NCBI GenBank assembly: GCA_035559535.1
Contig: DATMBG010000026.1
Location: 1-64,000 of the forward strand
Origin: Candidatus Limnocylindrales bacterium
GTDB taxonomy: Bacteria > Moduliflexota > Moduliflexia > Moduliflexales > JAUQPW01
Length of the DNA stretch: 64,000 nt
Direction: 5' to 3'
Part shown: positions 32,907 to 42,054 of the stretch, piece after piece
Layout of the letters: each line of letters opens with the position of its first letter
How positions within the stretch are numbered: position 1 is the stretch's first letter
The notes under the pieces: model-generated
Databases searched by the model: none
What the model was told of the DNA's origin: nothing
Seen by the model: only the letters and a program-made list of their open reading frames with translations
Program-made: the position numbers and the translations under genes

Positions 32907-33776
32907 GTGTCCGCAGGTATGAAACCACACTTTCTTTTTAAAAGAACGGGGTTGGTCGGATTAGTTTTATGGCTTAGTTTAGGGGTCTTTATAGATCCGG
33001 CTTATCCCATAGAAAGCCCCTGGCGTGTTCAGGGTGGCCTGGAGCCGCTCAGGATGGGAGGGACTATTCAGGTTCGAGAATTTGATATAACAGGTACGAA
33101 ACTGGATCTGGCCGATGATTTGAGCATGGGACGGTGGACGGTTCTACCCTTTGTAGAAATAGCTTATTACTTTTTGGAAAAGAATGCTTTGTCCCTGAGC
33201 TTTGATTATATGAAATTATCCGGAGATACCACCCTGAAGGAATCCATCAACTTCAATGGAAAGACCTTTCCTTCGGGAGTATCGATCCATTCCACTTCGG
33301 ATTTATACCATCTACAACTGCTCTACCGCCGTTTTCTGAAGACCTGGGAATCCGGCGATTACTTAAGCCTCTTGATCGGATTAGATTATACCCGTCTTAT
33401 CTTTGATGTGGAATCGGAAACCCCTATTATCAGTCAGTTTGGGGGACCCGAAGATTTCAAACAGTCTTTACCGTTTCCCGTTCTTGGTTTGGAAGGTACC
33501 TATCGGCTTTCTCGCAAAACAAGTATAGAAGGTCGATTTCTAGGAATGAAATTAAATAACCTCAATACACACCAAGAGGAAGGAGGACCCCTCTTTCAAG
33601 ATGAAACCTGTCTAAACAGTTCTCTGACGGCTGTTTATGCTTTTAGCCATCGTTTCTCTCTTCGAGCGAACCTGACCTATCGGTATTTCACTCAGAATCT
33701 AACCAGCCAAGAGGATGGAAACTTTTTCCACTTCTCAGGGATCGGGATTTTAATATCGGCAGAACGTCGATTTTAA
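32907..33776 (+). CDS. Outer-membrane beta-barrel protein
   Basis: 289 residues, read from the GTG-type start at 32907 (SAGMKPHFLFKRTG). The ATG at 32919 (MKPHFLFKRTGLVGL) may be the true start, because it gives a standard signal peptide ending DPAYPIES. The remainder shows repeated amphipathic strands with aromatic ends (WTVLPFVEIAYYFL, ALSLSFDYMKLSGDT, YHLQLLYRRFLK, YLSLLIGLDYTRLIF, FSLRANLTYRYF) and the protein ends ...GIGILISAERRF with the C-terminal phenylalanine preferred by the BAM machinery. Function unknown; probably a porin-like or envelope structural barrel. Confidence 0.82.
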   Translation: MSAGMKPHFLFKRTGLVGLVLWLSLGVFIDPAYPIESPWRVQGGLEPLRMGGTIQVREFDITGTKLDLADDLSMGRWTVLPFVEIAYYFLEKNALSLSFDYMKLSGDTTLKESINFNGKTFPSGVSIHSTSDLYHLQLLYRRFLKTWESGDYLSLLIGLDYTRLIFDVESETPIISQFGGPEDFKQSLPFPVLGLEGTYRLSRKTSIEGRFLGMKLNNLNTHQEEGGPLFQDETCLNSSLTAVYAFSHRFSLRANLTYRYFTQNLTSQEDGNFFHFSGIGILISAERRF

Positions 33777-33882
33777 AACTGTCCGGTAACCGGATAGCTT
33801 CAAAATTCTCCTAAAGGAATCGGAGAGTAAGGGTTTATAACCGGAAAGAAACAGAAGAGGTCCACGGGAAAGCCGTTTAGAT

Positions 33883-33902
33883 GAGTCCTGAAATCAGGAC
33901 TC
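33883..33902. terminator. Hairpin between convergent genes
   Basis: Perfect arms GAGTCCTGA (33883-33891) and TCAGGACTC (33894-33902), followed by AAAAAT on the plus strand, so that the minus-strand transcript has ATTTTT before it. It lies between the barrel gene and the response regulator and probably terminates transcription. Confidence 0.6.
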
Positions 33903-33917
33903 AAAAATCCCGAAAGG

Positions 33918-35285
33918 TTAAGGTTTCAGGCCGTATTTTTCGGCCCGGTAGAGAAAAGTCTTGTAACTTAATCCCAGGAGTTTGGCTGCTTCTTTATACA
34001 CCCCCCCGGCCCGCTCGATGGCTTGAAAAATAAGGCTCTTCTCTAATTCTTCCAGGGAGATGCCTTGTTCTGGAAGACGATAAGGAACTTCCATTTTGAA
34101 ACTGGGGGTAAGAACCTCCCGGGGAAGATCGGCTACGGAGATTTCATCGGAATCGCAGAACAATAGAATTCTTTCTACGATAGATTCCAGTTGGCGGATA
34201 TTACCCGGAAAGTCGTAGTTCATAAGAACGGCCAGTGCTTCTGGAGACATCTTTGGAATCCGGGAGGTTTTATCTGAGCGGTGTCTGCGGATAAAATGTT
34301 CCACCAACAAAGGAATATCTTCTTTTCGTTCCCGGAGGGGCGGGAGGTGAATGGAAATAACATTAAGGCGATAGTACAGGTCTTCTCGAAACTCCCCTCT
34401 CTGGACGAGAGTTTGAAGATCTTTATTGGTTGCGGCGATAATTCGGACATCGATTTTGATCTGCTTAGAGCCTCCTACCCGCCTGATTTCCTTTTCTTGA
34501 AGCATTCTTAGAATTTTCGCCTGCAAAGGAAGGCTCAGATCTCCAATTTCGTCTAAAAAGAGAGTCCCCTGATGGGCGGCTTCGACCAGTCCTTTTTTTG
34601 AGGTGTTTGCACCGGTAAAGGCCCCTCGTTCATAACCGAAAAGTTCACTCTCCAGAAGGGTTTCAGGAATTGCAGCACAATTAATAGGAATAAAGGGAGC
34701 CTCTTTCCGGGGACTGTTGAAGTGAATAGCCTGAGCAACCATTTCCTTACCAGTACCACTCTCCCCATAAATCAGGATAGTTGCATCACTATCCATCACC
34801 TTTTGAAGGGTTCTAAATATTTCCTTCATTCTCCTGCTATTTCCTATAAGGTTAGGAAACTGAAATCGCTCCTGGAGTTGGTTCCGTAATCGTCGAACTT
34901 CTTGATTCAGGTGGAGGGTTTTTACAGCCCGTTCTACCACCAAAATCAGTTCATTTTTATCCAGAGGTTTGACCAGATAATCAAAGGCCCCTTTTTTCAT
35001 GGCAGCTACAGCCGTTTCAATCGTTGCGTAGGCCGTTATAAGGATAACACTAACATCGGAGCGTTGCTTGAGGATCTCCTCCAGAAAGACAAGCCCATCC
35101 ATGCCGGGCATCTTCAAGTCGGTTAATACCACTTCAACAGGTAAGGAACTCAATAATCTAAGCCCTTCTTGCGCCTGGGTAACCTGTTCTACCAGGTAAC
35201 CGGCATCTTGCAGAATTTCGGCAACCACTTTTCCCTGAGCCCGGTTATCATCTACCACTAAGATATAAACTGGGGAGGAATTCAT
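33918..35285 (-). CDS. Sigma-54-dependent response regulator, NtrC family (partner of the 35.3-37.0 kb kinase)
   Basis: 455 residues from the ATG at 35285, 32 bases after the kinase stop. Longer readings overlap the kinase. Receiver domain with D56 (VVLTDLKMPGMDG). AAA+ domain with Walker A GESGTGKE and an intact GAFTGA loop in FGYERGAFTGANTSKKG. C-terminal Fis-type helix-turn-helix (AGGVYKEAAKLLGLSYKTFLYRAEKYGLKP). It activates sigma-54 promoters in response to the co-encoded kinase. Its target sites may include the palindrome at 37169. It differs from the 25.2 kb regulator in the recognition helix, so distinct sites are expected. Confidence 0.95.
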   Translation of the reverse strand: MNSSPVYILVVDDNRAQGKVVAEILQDAGYLVEQVTQAQEGLRLLSSLPVEVVLTDLKMPGMDGLVFLEEILKQRSDVSVILITAYATIETAVAAMKKGAFDYLVKPLDKNELILVVERAVKTLHLNQEVRRLRNQLQERFQFPNLIGNSRRMKEIFRTLQKVMDSDATILIYGESGTGKEMVAQAIHFNSPRKEAPFIPINCAAIPETLLESELFGYERGAFTGANTSKKGLVEAAHQGTLFLDEIGDLSLPLQAKILRMLQEKEIRRVGGSKQIKIDVRIIAATNKDLQTLVQRGEFREDLYYRLNVISIHLPPLRERKEDIPLLVEHFIRRHRSDKTSRIPKMSPEALAVLMNYDFPGNIRQLESIVERILLFCDSDEISVADLPREVLTPSFKMEVPYRLPEQGISLEELEKSLIFQAIERAGGVYKEAAKLLGLSYKTFLYRAEKYGLKP

Positions 35286-35317
35286 CCCAACATGAAGATT
35301 GCAGAAGGCCGTTTTTC

Positions 35318-36997
35318 TTATGCCGCCGTCTGCTCTCCCTCTCCTATAGTCTGGAGACTCAGTTCGATACAAAAGGAAGTACCTTTCCCAACCTGACTGG
35401 TTACGGAAATTCGTCCATTATGAGCCTGGATAGCTCTTTGTACAATGGCCAGGCCTAATCCAATCCCATTTGCTTTGGTCGTAAAAAAGGGATTAAAAAG
35501 CTTATCCAGATGCGTTTCTTCTATTCCTGTACCTGTATCGGTTATGGTAATCTGTACATGCCGGGTTTTTTGAATGAATTCAGTTTTAACGGTCAAGGTA
35601 CCCCCCTCCGGCATCGCCTGGATGGCGTTCAAAAGTAAATTAACAAAAGCTCGTCTGAGCATCTCTGGGTCTGCCAGGAGGAGGGGAAGATTTTCTACAT
35701 ATTCCCTTTTTACCTCGATTCCAACAGAAGTCACTCCGCTCATCACTAAAGCCAGGGCATTATCCAGAAGTTCATGCAAGGAGCAAAGGACCGGATGGAG
35801 TTTAAGGGGTCGGGTATAATCCAGAAAAGCCATAACCAGGCTATCCAGTTGTTGAATTTGTTCTAAAATGATTTGGTAGAATTCCTGATATTTAGGATCC
35901 TTTCGAGCTTCCGGGCCTATAAATTTATCCTGAAAGTGTTGAATGATAAGCTTGATGGTACTTAACGGATTCTTAATCTCATGGGCAATACCTGCCGCAA
36001 TCATGGCTGCAGCCGCATTTCGCTCTGAGTGGATCAACTTTTGTTGAGTTTTCTCCAACTCTTCTATTTTTAAGGCAAGGGCCTGGTTTATCTTCTGTAA
36101 CTCGGACGTGGCCTGGTCTACCCGATCTTGAAGAGAGCGGTTAAGTTCGATAATCTCGGCTCGGGAACGCTGAAGGCTTGCGATCATGTCGTTATAAGCG
36201 GCGGCCAATTGTCCCAGTTCACGGGGCCTCTTTACCTCTAACTTATAAGAAAAATTTCCCATTCGAACCGTCTGAATCCCATCTGTCAAGATCTGGAGAG
36301 GATGAATGATGATCCGTCTCAGGCAATACCAGATTACCAGGATAATGGCAGCCAGAGAGCTCAGAAAAACCAACAGGGATTTAAGTAAAGAAGCCTGAAT
36401 TTGGGCCAAAACCTCATCCAGAGAAATTTCAATCCCAATACTTCCAATAACTTGATTTTGGTTATCATGGAGGGGCGAAATAACCTCCCAGACATAAAGT
36501 TGATCCCTATGAAGAAGAGATCTGATAACTTCCTTAAAACCGATCTGTTCCCGGGAGAAATGATAACGATCTTCACCACTCTGTCGGTCCACAATCTCTA
36601 AATTGATAAGAGGTGTGTCGGTTTGAATAACCTGGCCCTCTAAAGGATTTGGACCTGTTCCTTTTTCTCTGGGATTGGTGGTAGCTGCAAGATAAAACTG
36701 ATCCGGTGCGGTGGGGACAGGAACCACAATATCAATCTCGTTAATATCCGGTCGTGAAGCTTTGAGATCCAAAATCTTTTGCTGGAGTCCTTCTACATCT
36801 TCTATTTCCTGCCTGCTTTTGATACTGATATCAAAAATTCTGGCCAGTACCAGGGCTTTATCTTTAAGTTGATGGTTCAGGCTATCCGATAAAATAGAAA
36901 GGTGCAAAACAGTTGCCATCAGACTAATCCCGGCAACAGAGAGGGAAACTAGGCTAATGAGGGTAGTTTGTAAAGTTTTAGGAAATCGGGCGCTCAT
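35318..36997 (-). CDS. Membrane sensor histidine kinase
   Basis: 559 residues from the ATG at 36997; a TTG at 37033 would lie upstream of the predicted transcription start. First span about 10-33 (TLISLVSLSVAGISLMATVLHL), a periplasmic sensor domain of about 170 residues with Cache-like wording (INEIDIVVPVPTAPDQFYLAATTNP, VWEVISPLHDNQNQVIGSIGIEIS), second span about 205-227, HAMP, a long coiled coil (about 270-330), HisKA with H339 (AAGIAHEIKNPLSTIKL) and an HATPase domain (NLLLNAIQAMPEGG, DTGTGIEETH, GIGLGLAIVQRAI). It signals to the NtrC-type regulator encoded next in the operon. Confidence 0.94.
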   Translation of the reverse strand: MSARFPKTLQTTLISLVSLSVAGISLMATVLHLSILSDSLNHQLKDKALVLARIFDISIKSRQEIEDVEGLQQKILDLKASRPDINEIDIVVPVPTAPDQFYLAATTNPREKGTGPNPLEGQVIQTDTPLINLEIVDRQSGEDRYHFSREQIGFKEVIRSLLHRDQLYVWEVISPLHDNQNQVIGSIGIEISLDEVLAQIQASLLKSLLVFLSSLAAIILVIWYCLRRIIIHPLQILTDGIQTVRMGNFSYKLEVKRPRELGQLAAAYNDMIASLQRSRAEIIELNRSLQDRVDQATSELQKINQALALKIEELEKTQQKLIHSERNAAAAMIAAGIAHEIKNPLSTIKLIIQHFQDKFIGPEARKDPKYQEFYQIILEQIQQLDSLVMAFLDYTRPLKLHPVLCSLHELLDNALALVMSGVTSVGIEVKREYVENLPLLLADPEMLRRAFVNLLLNAIQAMPEGGTLTVKTEFIQKTRHVQITITDTGTGIEETHLDKLFNPFFTTKANGIGLGLAIVQRAIQAHNGRISVTSQVGKGTSFCIELSLQTIGEGEQTAA

Positions 36998-37035
36998 AGA
37001 ATAATTAGATTCTGTAAATTTCTGAATTGTCAAGA

Positions 37036-37050
37036 GCTATTGTTATACCA
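37036..37050 (-). promoter_or_regulatory. Candidate sigma-54 promoter of the second kinase/regulator operon
   Basis: On the minus strand: TGGTATAACAATAGC. GG and GC are exactly ten bases apart and the -24 element (TGGTATA) equals that of the 28186 and 28483 sites, but the -12 element is TAGC rather than TTGC. The predicted start near 37024 supports the ATG at 36997. Confidence 0.5.
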
Positions 37051-37168
37051 TTTCCCTATTGAACCTGCATAAGCCGTCAGAGGAGTCCTCGGGGTTATTC
37101 TGGCTTCTCTTTACCCTTACAATTAAAGGAAGAGGGCAGGAATAGGTTAGGTAAGGCTCAATTCTCCG

Positions 37169-37180
37169 TACCCTAGGGTA
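37169..37180. promoter_or_regulatory. Candidate activator palindrome
   Basis: TACCCTAGGGTA is a perfect 12-base palindrome about 125 bp upstream of the -24 element at 37048-37050. The distance is that expected for an enhancer-binding-protein site. The wording is related to but distinct from TACCTT-N4-AAGGTA, fitting a different NtrC-type regulator. Confidence 0.4.
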
Positions 37181-37455
37181 TTCCATAGCGAAGGCATTTT
37201 AATCCCCAAATGGGGATCTTTAATCCTCTTTTGAGGATTTTGACAAGAGTAATTTTCAAAAAAAGTCCTTCCTCTTACCTGTTCTTCCTATCCAGCTCCC
37301 TGATTCCAGGTATTTTCCAGATTAGCATTCCGACCGTTTAAGTGTGGTATCAGGTTTGTACATCGGATAGGTGAGAGGGGAAAACCTCTGAAAGAGATCA
37401 GAATGGAGAATTTTCCTCCTTTTCATCCAGAAATACTCCAACAGAGCTGTGAAAT

Positions 37456-39171
37456 ATGGAGATTAAAAAAACTGAAGACTTTAACCGGGAGCTTGAGTTC
37501 TTCTCTAAGGGACAGGGTGTTTTACAAAAACCAGTGGGTGAACAAAGAATTGCCTTTTTGTTTTTAATCATCCTTCTGTTCCTGCGGATTGTTTTTATCT
37601 TTCGGTATCCTTTCAATTCAGATGAACCCCAGCATTTACATGTCGTGTGGGGCTGGGCCCACGGTCTGCTTCCATATCGTGACGTATTCGATAATCACGC
37701 CCCTCTTTTTCACCTCCTGTGGGCTCCGATCTTTGCTACCCTGGGGGATCACCCTGAGACACTCTTCTGGATGCGGCTTACCATGATTCCCCTTTACCTG
37801 CTGGCGTTGGGGAGTACTTATGAAATGGGTCAAAGAATTTTCTCTCTTCGGGTTGGTCTGTGGGCTGCGGTATTCACAGGATTGTTTCCACGGTTTTTTC
37901 TCTGTTCTACCGAGTTTCGCACGGATAACCTCTGGACGGTACTCTGGTTGGTGACGATGGTTCTCCTGGTTAGAGGGCCTATAACGTTCTTGCGAAGTTT
38001 TACGGTGGGTATCCTGTTGGGAGCCACCATGGCCGTTTCAATGAAAACGACTCTGTTGCTTGTTACCCTTAGCATTGCCGGCCTGACCACGCTTTACCTC
38101 TCTGCCGGGTATCAGCCGGTTAACCTCTCTGATCTCTTCGGGTGTGTGATGCGGGCATTGGTGGGATTTTCTTTGATACCCGGGGCGTTGATTCTGTTCT
38201 TCTTTGCCAGAGGGGCTTTAGAACCTTTTTTCTATGGAGTTATCAAGCATAACATCCTTCCAGGACTGGGTTCTTGGGGCAAATTTCGATGGTACCGATT
38301 GCTTTTTCCCATAGGGTACCCCTTCCTTTGGTGGGGAGCTCAGGTTATGATTCGCCGTATTCCCGACCCCGTGGGGATCCGTCGGGCTTTTGTATTCCTG
38401 GTCACCGGCGTATATCTCTCGGCCCTTTATAGTTTTTGGCCTCTCATCGAGCGGCAGCATTTTCTCCCTTTTTATCCCCTCTGCCTTATTTTCCTGACCT
38501 ATTTCGTGCTGGATAGGGCGGGTCGATGGTTCAAGGGATGGTCGGTTTCCTTTCTAAGATATTTAGTCCCCACCGGTATTGCTCTTTTAGAAATTGTTTC
38601 GTTGGTAGTGACAGAAAAGCCCTGGCAGGATAGGACCCGTGACCAGATAGAATTACTTAAAGATGTGCTGACCCTTACCCAACCCGGGGATCCGGTGATG
38701 GATGTAAAAGGTGAGATGATTTTCCGTCCGCGTGCTTTTTATTATGTACTCGAAACGATTACCATGGAGCGCCTCAAACGGGGATTGATTAAAGATGATA
38801 TTCCAGAACGCCTTATGGAGACCCATACCTATGTTGCCGCCCTGGACAATAGTCGATTTCCTCCCCGTGCCGGTAAATTTCTTCGGGAAAATTATCTACC
38901 GATAGGTCGTCTACGGGTAGTTGGCCAGTTTCTTGCCCCTTCCCTATCCGACGGAAAGTATGTTTTTTCCTTCGAGGTTCGAATTCCGGCACCGTATGTG
39001 ATTATTTCTGAAAAAGGTATCTTAACCGGCTGGATGGATGGCACCCCCTGCCAGGGTGCTCGATTTCTTACCGTTGGGCATCATGAATTCTTTACTTCTC
39101 CGACAGAAGGCAGATTTGCACTTATATGGGCACAGGCTGTGGAGCGAGGTTTTTCACCCTTTAAGGGGTAA
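37456..39171 (+). CDS. Membrane glycosyltransferase, GT39/ArnT-like (PMT_2) family
   Basis: 571 residues with about eleven spans. After a 35-residue cytoplasmic lead it has the first span (FLFLIILLFLRIVFIF), then the key acidic motif of GT-C enzymes in the first external loop: FNSDEPQHLHVVWGWAHGLLPYRDVFDNHAPLFHLLWAP (D55/E56 region). The C-terminal 170 residues form a soluble periplasmic domain with ENY/EVRI strands. Such enzymes transfer sugars from polyprenyl-phosphate donors to lipids, proteins or glycans outside the inner membrane. It is followed by a GT2 and another GT39 gene, so the three probably make one glycoconjugate. Confidence 0.9.
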   Translation: MEIKKTEDFNRELEFFSKGQGVLQKPVGEQRIAFLFLIILLFLRIVFIFRYPFNSDEPQHLHVVWGWAHGLLPYRDVFDNHAPLFHLLWAPIFATLGDHPETLFWMRLTMIPLYLLALGSTYEMGQRIFSLRVGLWAAVFTGLFPRFFLCSTEFRTDNLWTVLWLVTMVLLVRGPITFLRSFTVGILLGATMAVSMKTTLLLVTLSIAGLTTLYLSAGYQPVNLSDLFGCVMRALVGFSLIPGALILFFFARGALEPFFYGVIKHNILPGLGSWGKFRWYRLLFPIGYPFLWWGAQVMIRRIPDPVGIRRAFVFLVTGVYLSALYSFWPLIERQHFLPFYPLCLIFLTYFVLDRAGRWFKGWSVSFLRYLVPTGIALLEIVSLVVTEKPWQDRTRDQIELLKDVLTLTQPGDPVMDVKGEMIFRPRAFYYVLETITMERLKRGLIKDDIPERLMETHTYVAALDNSRFPPRAGKFLRENYLPIGRLRVVGQFLAPSLSDGKYVFSFEVRIPAPYVIISEKGILTGWMDGTPCQGARFLTVGHHEFFTSPTEGRFALIWAQAVERGFSPFKG

Positions 39172-39385
39172 TACCAGGTCGGTATTGAAATGGGGTGTAA
39201 AGCGGGCACCCTTAAGGGGCTTCAATGATGTAAATTCATTTTCACCTATGAGCCTGCGTAGTACACTGTTTACTTAGTTTTGCTTGACTTGTAAGTGGCC
39301 TTCATCCCCAGCCCCTCTCCCACGCTGCGGGAGAGGGGAGTTAGGGAGTGAAAGCGGCCCTATGGGGTCAAAATTACTGTTCTCC
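39171..39385. mobile_element. MITE-like element and dispersed repeat before the GT2 gene
   Basis: 39171-39204 (ATACCAGGTCGGTATTGAAA and GGGGTGTAAAG) is the reverse complement of 46908-46938. From about 39248 an element starts CGTAGTACACTGTTTACTTA, contains the hairpin CCCCTCTCCCACGCTGCGGGAGAGGGG (39315-39340 region) and ends with a block, GGGAGTGAAAGCGGCCCTAT through about 39375, that recurs at 13978-14020. No transposase is encoded. Confidence 0.6.
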
Positions 39386-39419
39386 GACTATCGGTGACTG
39401 GCACCTCATCGAGAAGGAT

Positions 39420-40166
39420 ATGTCCAAAGAGGTTCTTCCAAATCCGGTTGTCTGTTGTGTGATACCTTGTTATAACGTCGCAGTACTTTGTGGAGAGGTA
39501 GTTATCCAGACGGCTAAGTATGTGGATTACGTAATTGCTGTAAATGATGGTTCGACAGATGGAACGGATAAGGTATTGCACAAAGTTGCGGCGGAGAGTC
39601 AGGGACGTATTCGGGTCCTTTCATTTTTGAATAATCGCGGTAAGGGTACTGCCCTCCTGGAAGGGTTCCATTATGCCCTTAGGGAAATTCCCTTCGATAT
39701 CCTTGTTACTTTAGATGGGGATCGCCAACATTGTCCCTCGGATATTCCTCGCCTGGTACAGGCCTGTATACAGGAAAATGCAGCATTGGTTATCGGGGAG
39801 CGCACCTTCGATCTGGGAGCCATACCCTTACGGAGCCGCCTTGGGAATAGGCTGGCGACTATACTTCTACAAAGACTTTATCCCCGAAGCCCCCGGGATA
39901 CTCAATCCGGTCTACGAGCATTTCAACGAAGCTTTATCGAGCAAATTGTGCAAGATATCAAAGGGGGGCGGTATGAAACCGAACTCTATATCCTTCTCCT
40001 GGCCCTTGAGCGACGGCTACCCATTGCAACGGTCCCCATTCCGGCCATTTATTTCGATCAAAACAAGTCCTCACACTTTCGACCTGTGGTAGATACCTTA
40101 TCGATCTGTCGGGCATTCCTCGACTTCCGGGTTGGTGTTAAAAACAAGGTGTGTCCTGGCCGGTAA
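39420..40166 (+). CDS. Glycosyltransferase family 2 (dolichol-phosphate-sugar synthase-like)
   Basis: 248 residues from the ATG at 39420, just past the MITE-like element; the longer reading from 39348 starts inside it. GT-A fold motifs are clear: VVCCVIPCYNVA at the N terminus, VNDGSTDGTDKVL, FLNNRGKGTALLEGFHYAL, the metal-binding DxD as TLDGDRQH, and YETELYILLLALERRLPIATVPIPAIYF near the acceptor site. It probably loads a sugar on polyprenyl phosphate, providing the donor for the neighbouring GT39 enzymes. No C-terminal membrane spans. The next gene begins 34 bases after its stop. Confidence 0.88.
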   Translation: MSKEVLPNPVVCCVIPCYNVAVLCGEVVIQTAKYVDYVIAVNDGSTDGTDKVLHKVAAESQGRIRVLSFLNNRGKGTALLEGFHYALREIPFDILVTLDGDRQHCPSDIPRLVQACIQENAALVIGERTFDLGAIPLRSRLGNRLATILLQRLYPRSPRDTQSGLRAFQRSFIEQIVQDIKGGRYETELYILLLALERRLPIATVPIPAIYFDQNKSSHFRPVVDTLSICRAFLDFRVGVKNKVCPGR

Positions 40167-40200
40167 GAGTAACGCCCCGAATTGCCACCTGGAGTTAAAA

Positions 40201-41952
40201 ATGGATGGGCTAGCAAGCAGAAATCGTTATATTTGGAAACTCTTACCGATAGAAAGCAGGATATTAACAGCATTAGATAAAGATTCCCAACAGCAACGGT
40301 GGATAGTTATTTACTGGCTGATTGCTGGCGTGATGGGCGCCATTCGTACCTGGGCTACCCGTCATACCATGAATGCCGATGGAATCTCCTATCTTGACAT
40401 GGGAGATGCGTATTTACGGGGTGACTGGAGTATGGCCCTTAATACCCTTTGGAGTCCATTCTACTCCTGGCTATTAGGTCTGGCTTTATTGGTCTTGAAA
40501 CCTTCACCGTATTGGGAGTTTACCGTTGTACATCTCGTAAACTTTATTATTTACATATGGGCATTAAGTTGTTTTCATTTCTTTTTGTTTGAATGGATTC
40601 ATTATAACGGAGGTCCGTCAATCCGGTTTTCCAAAGATAGATATAGAGTTCTGCCTGAAGGGCTGTGGCTGTCATTGGGTTACATCCTGTTCATCTGGTC
40701 TTCTTTAGAATTGATAACTCTCTCGGCGGTAACTCCTGACTTGTGTGTTGCCGCATTTGTTTATTTAGCTTCAGGTCTGTTATTACGTATCCGCAAGAAG
40801 TCCACAAGCTGGTTCCCATTTGTACTTTTGGGAGCAACCCTTGGCTTGAGTTATCTCACGAAAGCTTTTATGTTCCCTCTGGCTTTTATCTTTCTTGGAG
40901 TTAGTATACTGGTTGATAACCCACGGATAACAGTACTACGTACCCTGATAGCCTTAATGGTGTTTCTCTTGATTACAAGCCCTTTCATCATTGCTCTCTC
41001 CAAAGTTAAAGGCCGATTAACTTTTGGTGACAGCGGGAAATTGAACTATGTCTGGCACGTCAACGAGATCCCCGGTCGTCATTGGCAAGGCGACTCGCTG
41101 GACCATAAACCGCTTGTACATCCTACACAGCAAATATATGAAGTCCCGCCGGTCTATGAATTTGCATTCCCGGTTGGGGGTACTTATCCCCCTTGGTACG
41201 ATCCAAGTTATTGGTATGAGGGTGTTAAACCACATTTTAGGATTATTCAACAAGCTAAAGCCCTTCTGAGAAACTTATGCGTTTATTTCAGATTGTTGTT
41301 GGGTCCAGTTGGTGCATTAATGATCGGTTTATCCATACTGTTCTATAAGAGTGGCCAGGGACCAGAGTCTCTTAGAGATATAAGAGTCTATTGGCCACTT
41401 CTCATTCCAGTACTTACAGCACAAGGCTTGTTTTTACTGGTCCATGTAGAGCGTCGTTATATTGCACCTTTTATCGTAATCACGTTGGTAGTTTTATTTG
41501 CCGGGATTCGTTTAACTCATACCAATAAAAGATTAGTTCCCACTTTAACTCTTGCCGTTTTAATGGCATTTATCCTCTCAACCGTTCCAAAAACTGTTGG
41601 AGATGTTCTTTCCATACCTTGGGGCCAGCCTCATATTTACTGGCAGGTGGCCGAGGGCTTAAAGCGTATAGGAGTACAACCCGGAGACAAAGTCGCGTCA
41701 ACTAGTTATAGCCATTCTATCAATGTGAAGTGGGCCCGGCTTGCCCGTGTTCAAATCATTGCCGAAGTTTACAGTCAGGAAGGGGATGGATTTTGGACAG
41801 CAAGTCCTGTAATCCGAGAGCAAATTCTGGCTGCTTTTGCCAAGGCAGGTGCTAAGGTAGTTGTTACCGATATGATCCCAGATTCAGTTGATAAGGCGGG
41901 GTGGCAACAGGTAGGAGACACAGGGTATTACGCTTATTTCTTAGCCAGGTAA
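40201..41952 (+). CDS. Membrane glycosyltransferase, GT39-like family
   Basis: 583 residues from the ATG at 40201, which has GGAG seven bases before it; an upstream start at 40132 overlaps the GT2 gene. About eleven spans. The first external loop carries the catalytic acidic residues of GT-C enzymes (TRHTMNADGISYLDMGDAYLRGDW). Further spans include ILFIWSSLELITLSAVTPDLCVAAFVYLASGLLL. The C-terminal part (KRIGVQPGDKVASTSYSHSINVKWARLARVQIIAEV) is a soluble domain ending ...VGDTGYYAYFLAR. It is likely to act with the GT2 enzyme on a lipid-linked sugar, extending the glycan or decorating a protein. Confidence 0.88.
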   Translation: MDGLASRNRYIWKLLPIESRILTALDKDSQQQRWIVIYWLIAGVMGAIRTWATRHTMNADGISYLDMGDAYLRGDWSMALNTLWSPFYSWLLGLALLVLKPSPYWEFTVVHLVNFIIYIWALSCFHFFLFEWIHYNGGPSIRFSKDRYRVLPEGLWLSLGYILFIWSSLELITLSAVTPDLCVAAFVYLASGLLLRIRKKSTSWFPFVLLGATLGLSYLTKAFMFPLAFIFLGVSILVDNPRITVLRTLIALMVFLLITSPFIIALSKVKGRLTFGDSGKLNYVWHVNEIPGRHWQGDSLDHKPLVHPTQQIYEVPPVYEFAFPVGGTYPPWYDPSYWYEGVKPHFRIIQQAKALLRNLCVYFRLLLGPVGALMIGLSILFYKSGQGPESLRDIRVYWPLLIPVLTAQGLFLLVHVERRYIAPFIVITLVVLFAGIRLTHTNKRLVPTLTLAVLMAFILSTVPKTVGDVLSIPWGQPHIYWQVAEGLKRIGVQPGDKVASTSYSHSINVKWARLARVQIIAEVYSQEGDGFWTASPVIREQILAAFAKAGAKVVVTDMIPDSVDKAGWQQVGDTGYYAYFLAR

Positions 41953-42054
41953 ATAAACCAGTTGATCTGGTACAAACTTTTACCTTCAGATTCTCCCATA
42001 TAGGGTCAGAATAGACTTCAGGGTAAACCTGGAGGTTAAGGATATTTCCTCGAC

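Larger units (their letters stand above)
37034..37455. other. Divergent regulatory region with small hairpins
   Basis: Besides the sigma-54-like site and palindrome annotated separately, two small stem-loops lie at 37202-37217 (ATCCCC/GGGGAT) and 37223-37238 (ATCCTC/GAGGAT). The motif TGGTATCAGGTTTGTA is at 37347-37362. No gene is seen. Confidence 0.5.

Noticed and set aside
33780-33800. GG-N10-GC match between the barrel gene and the convergent regulator
   Set aside because: It lies in a convergent intergenic region with no gene to drive. The CGGTAA and TAGCT elements are poor.
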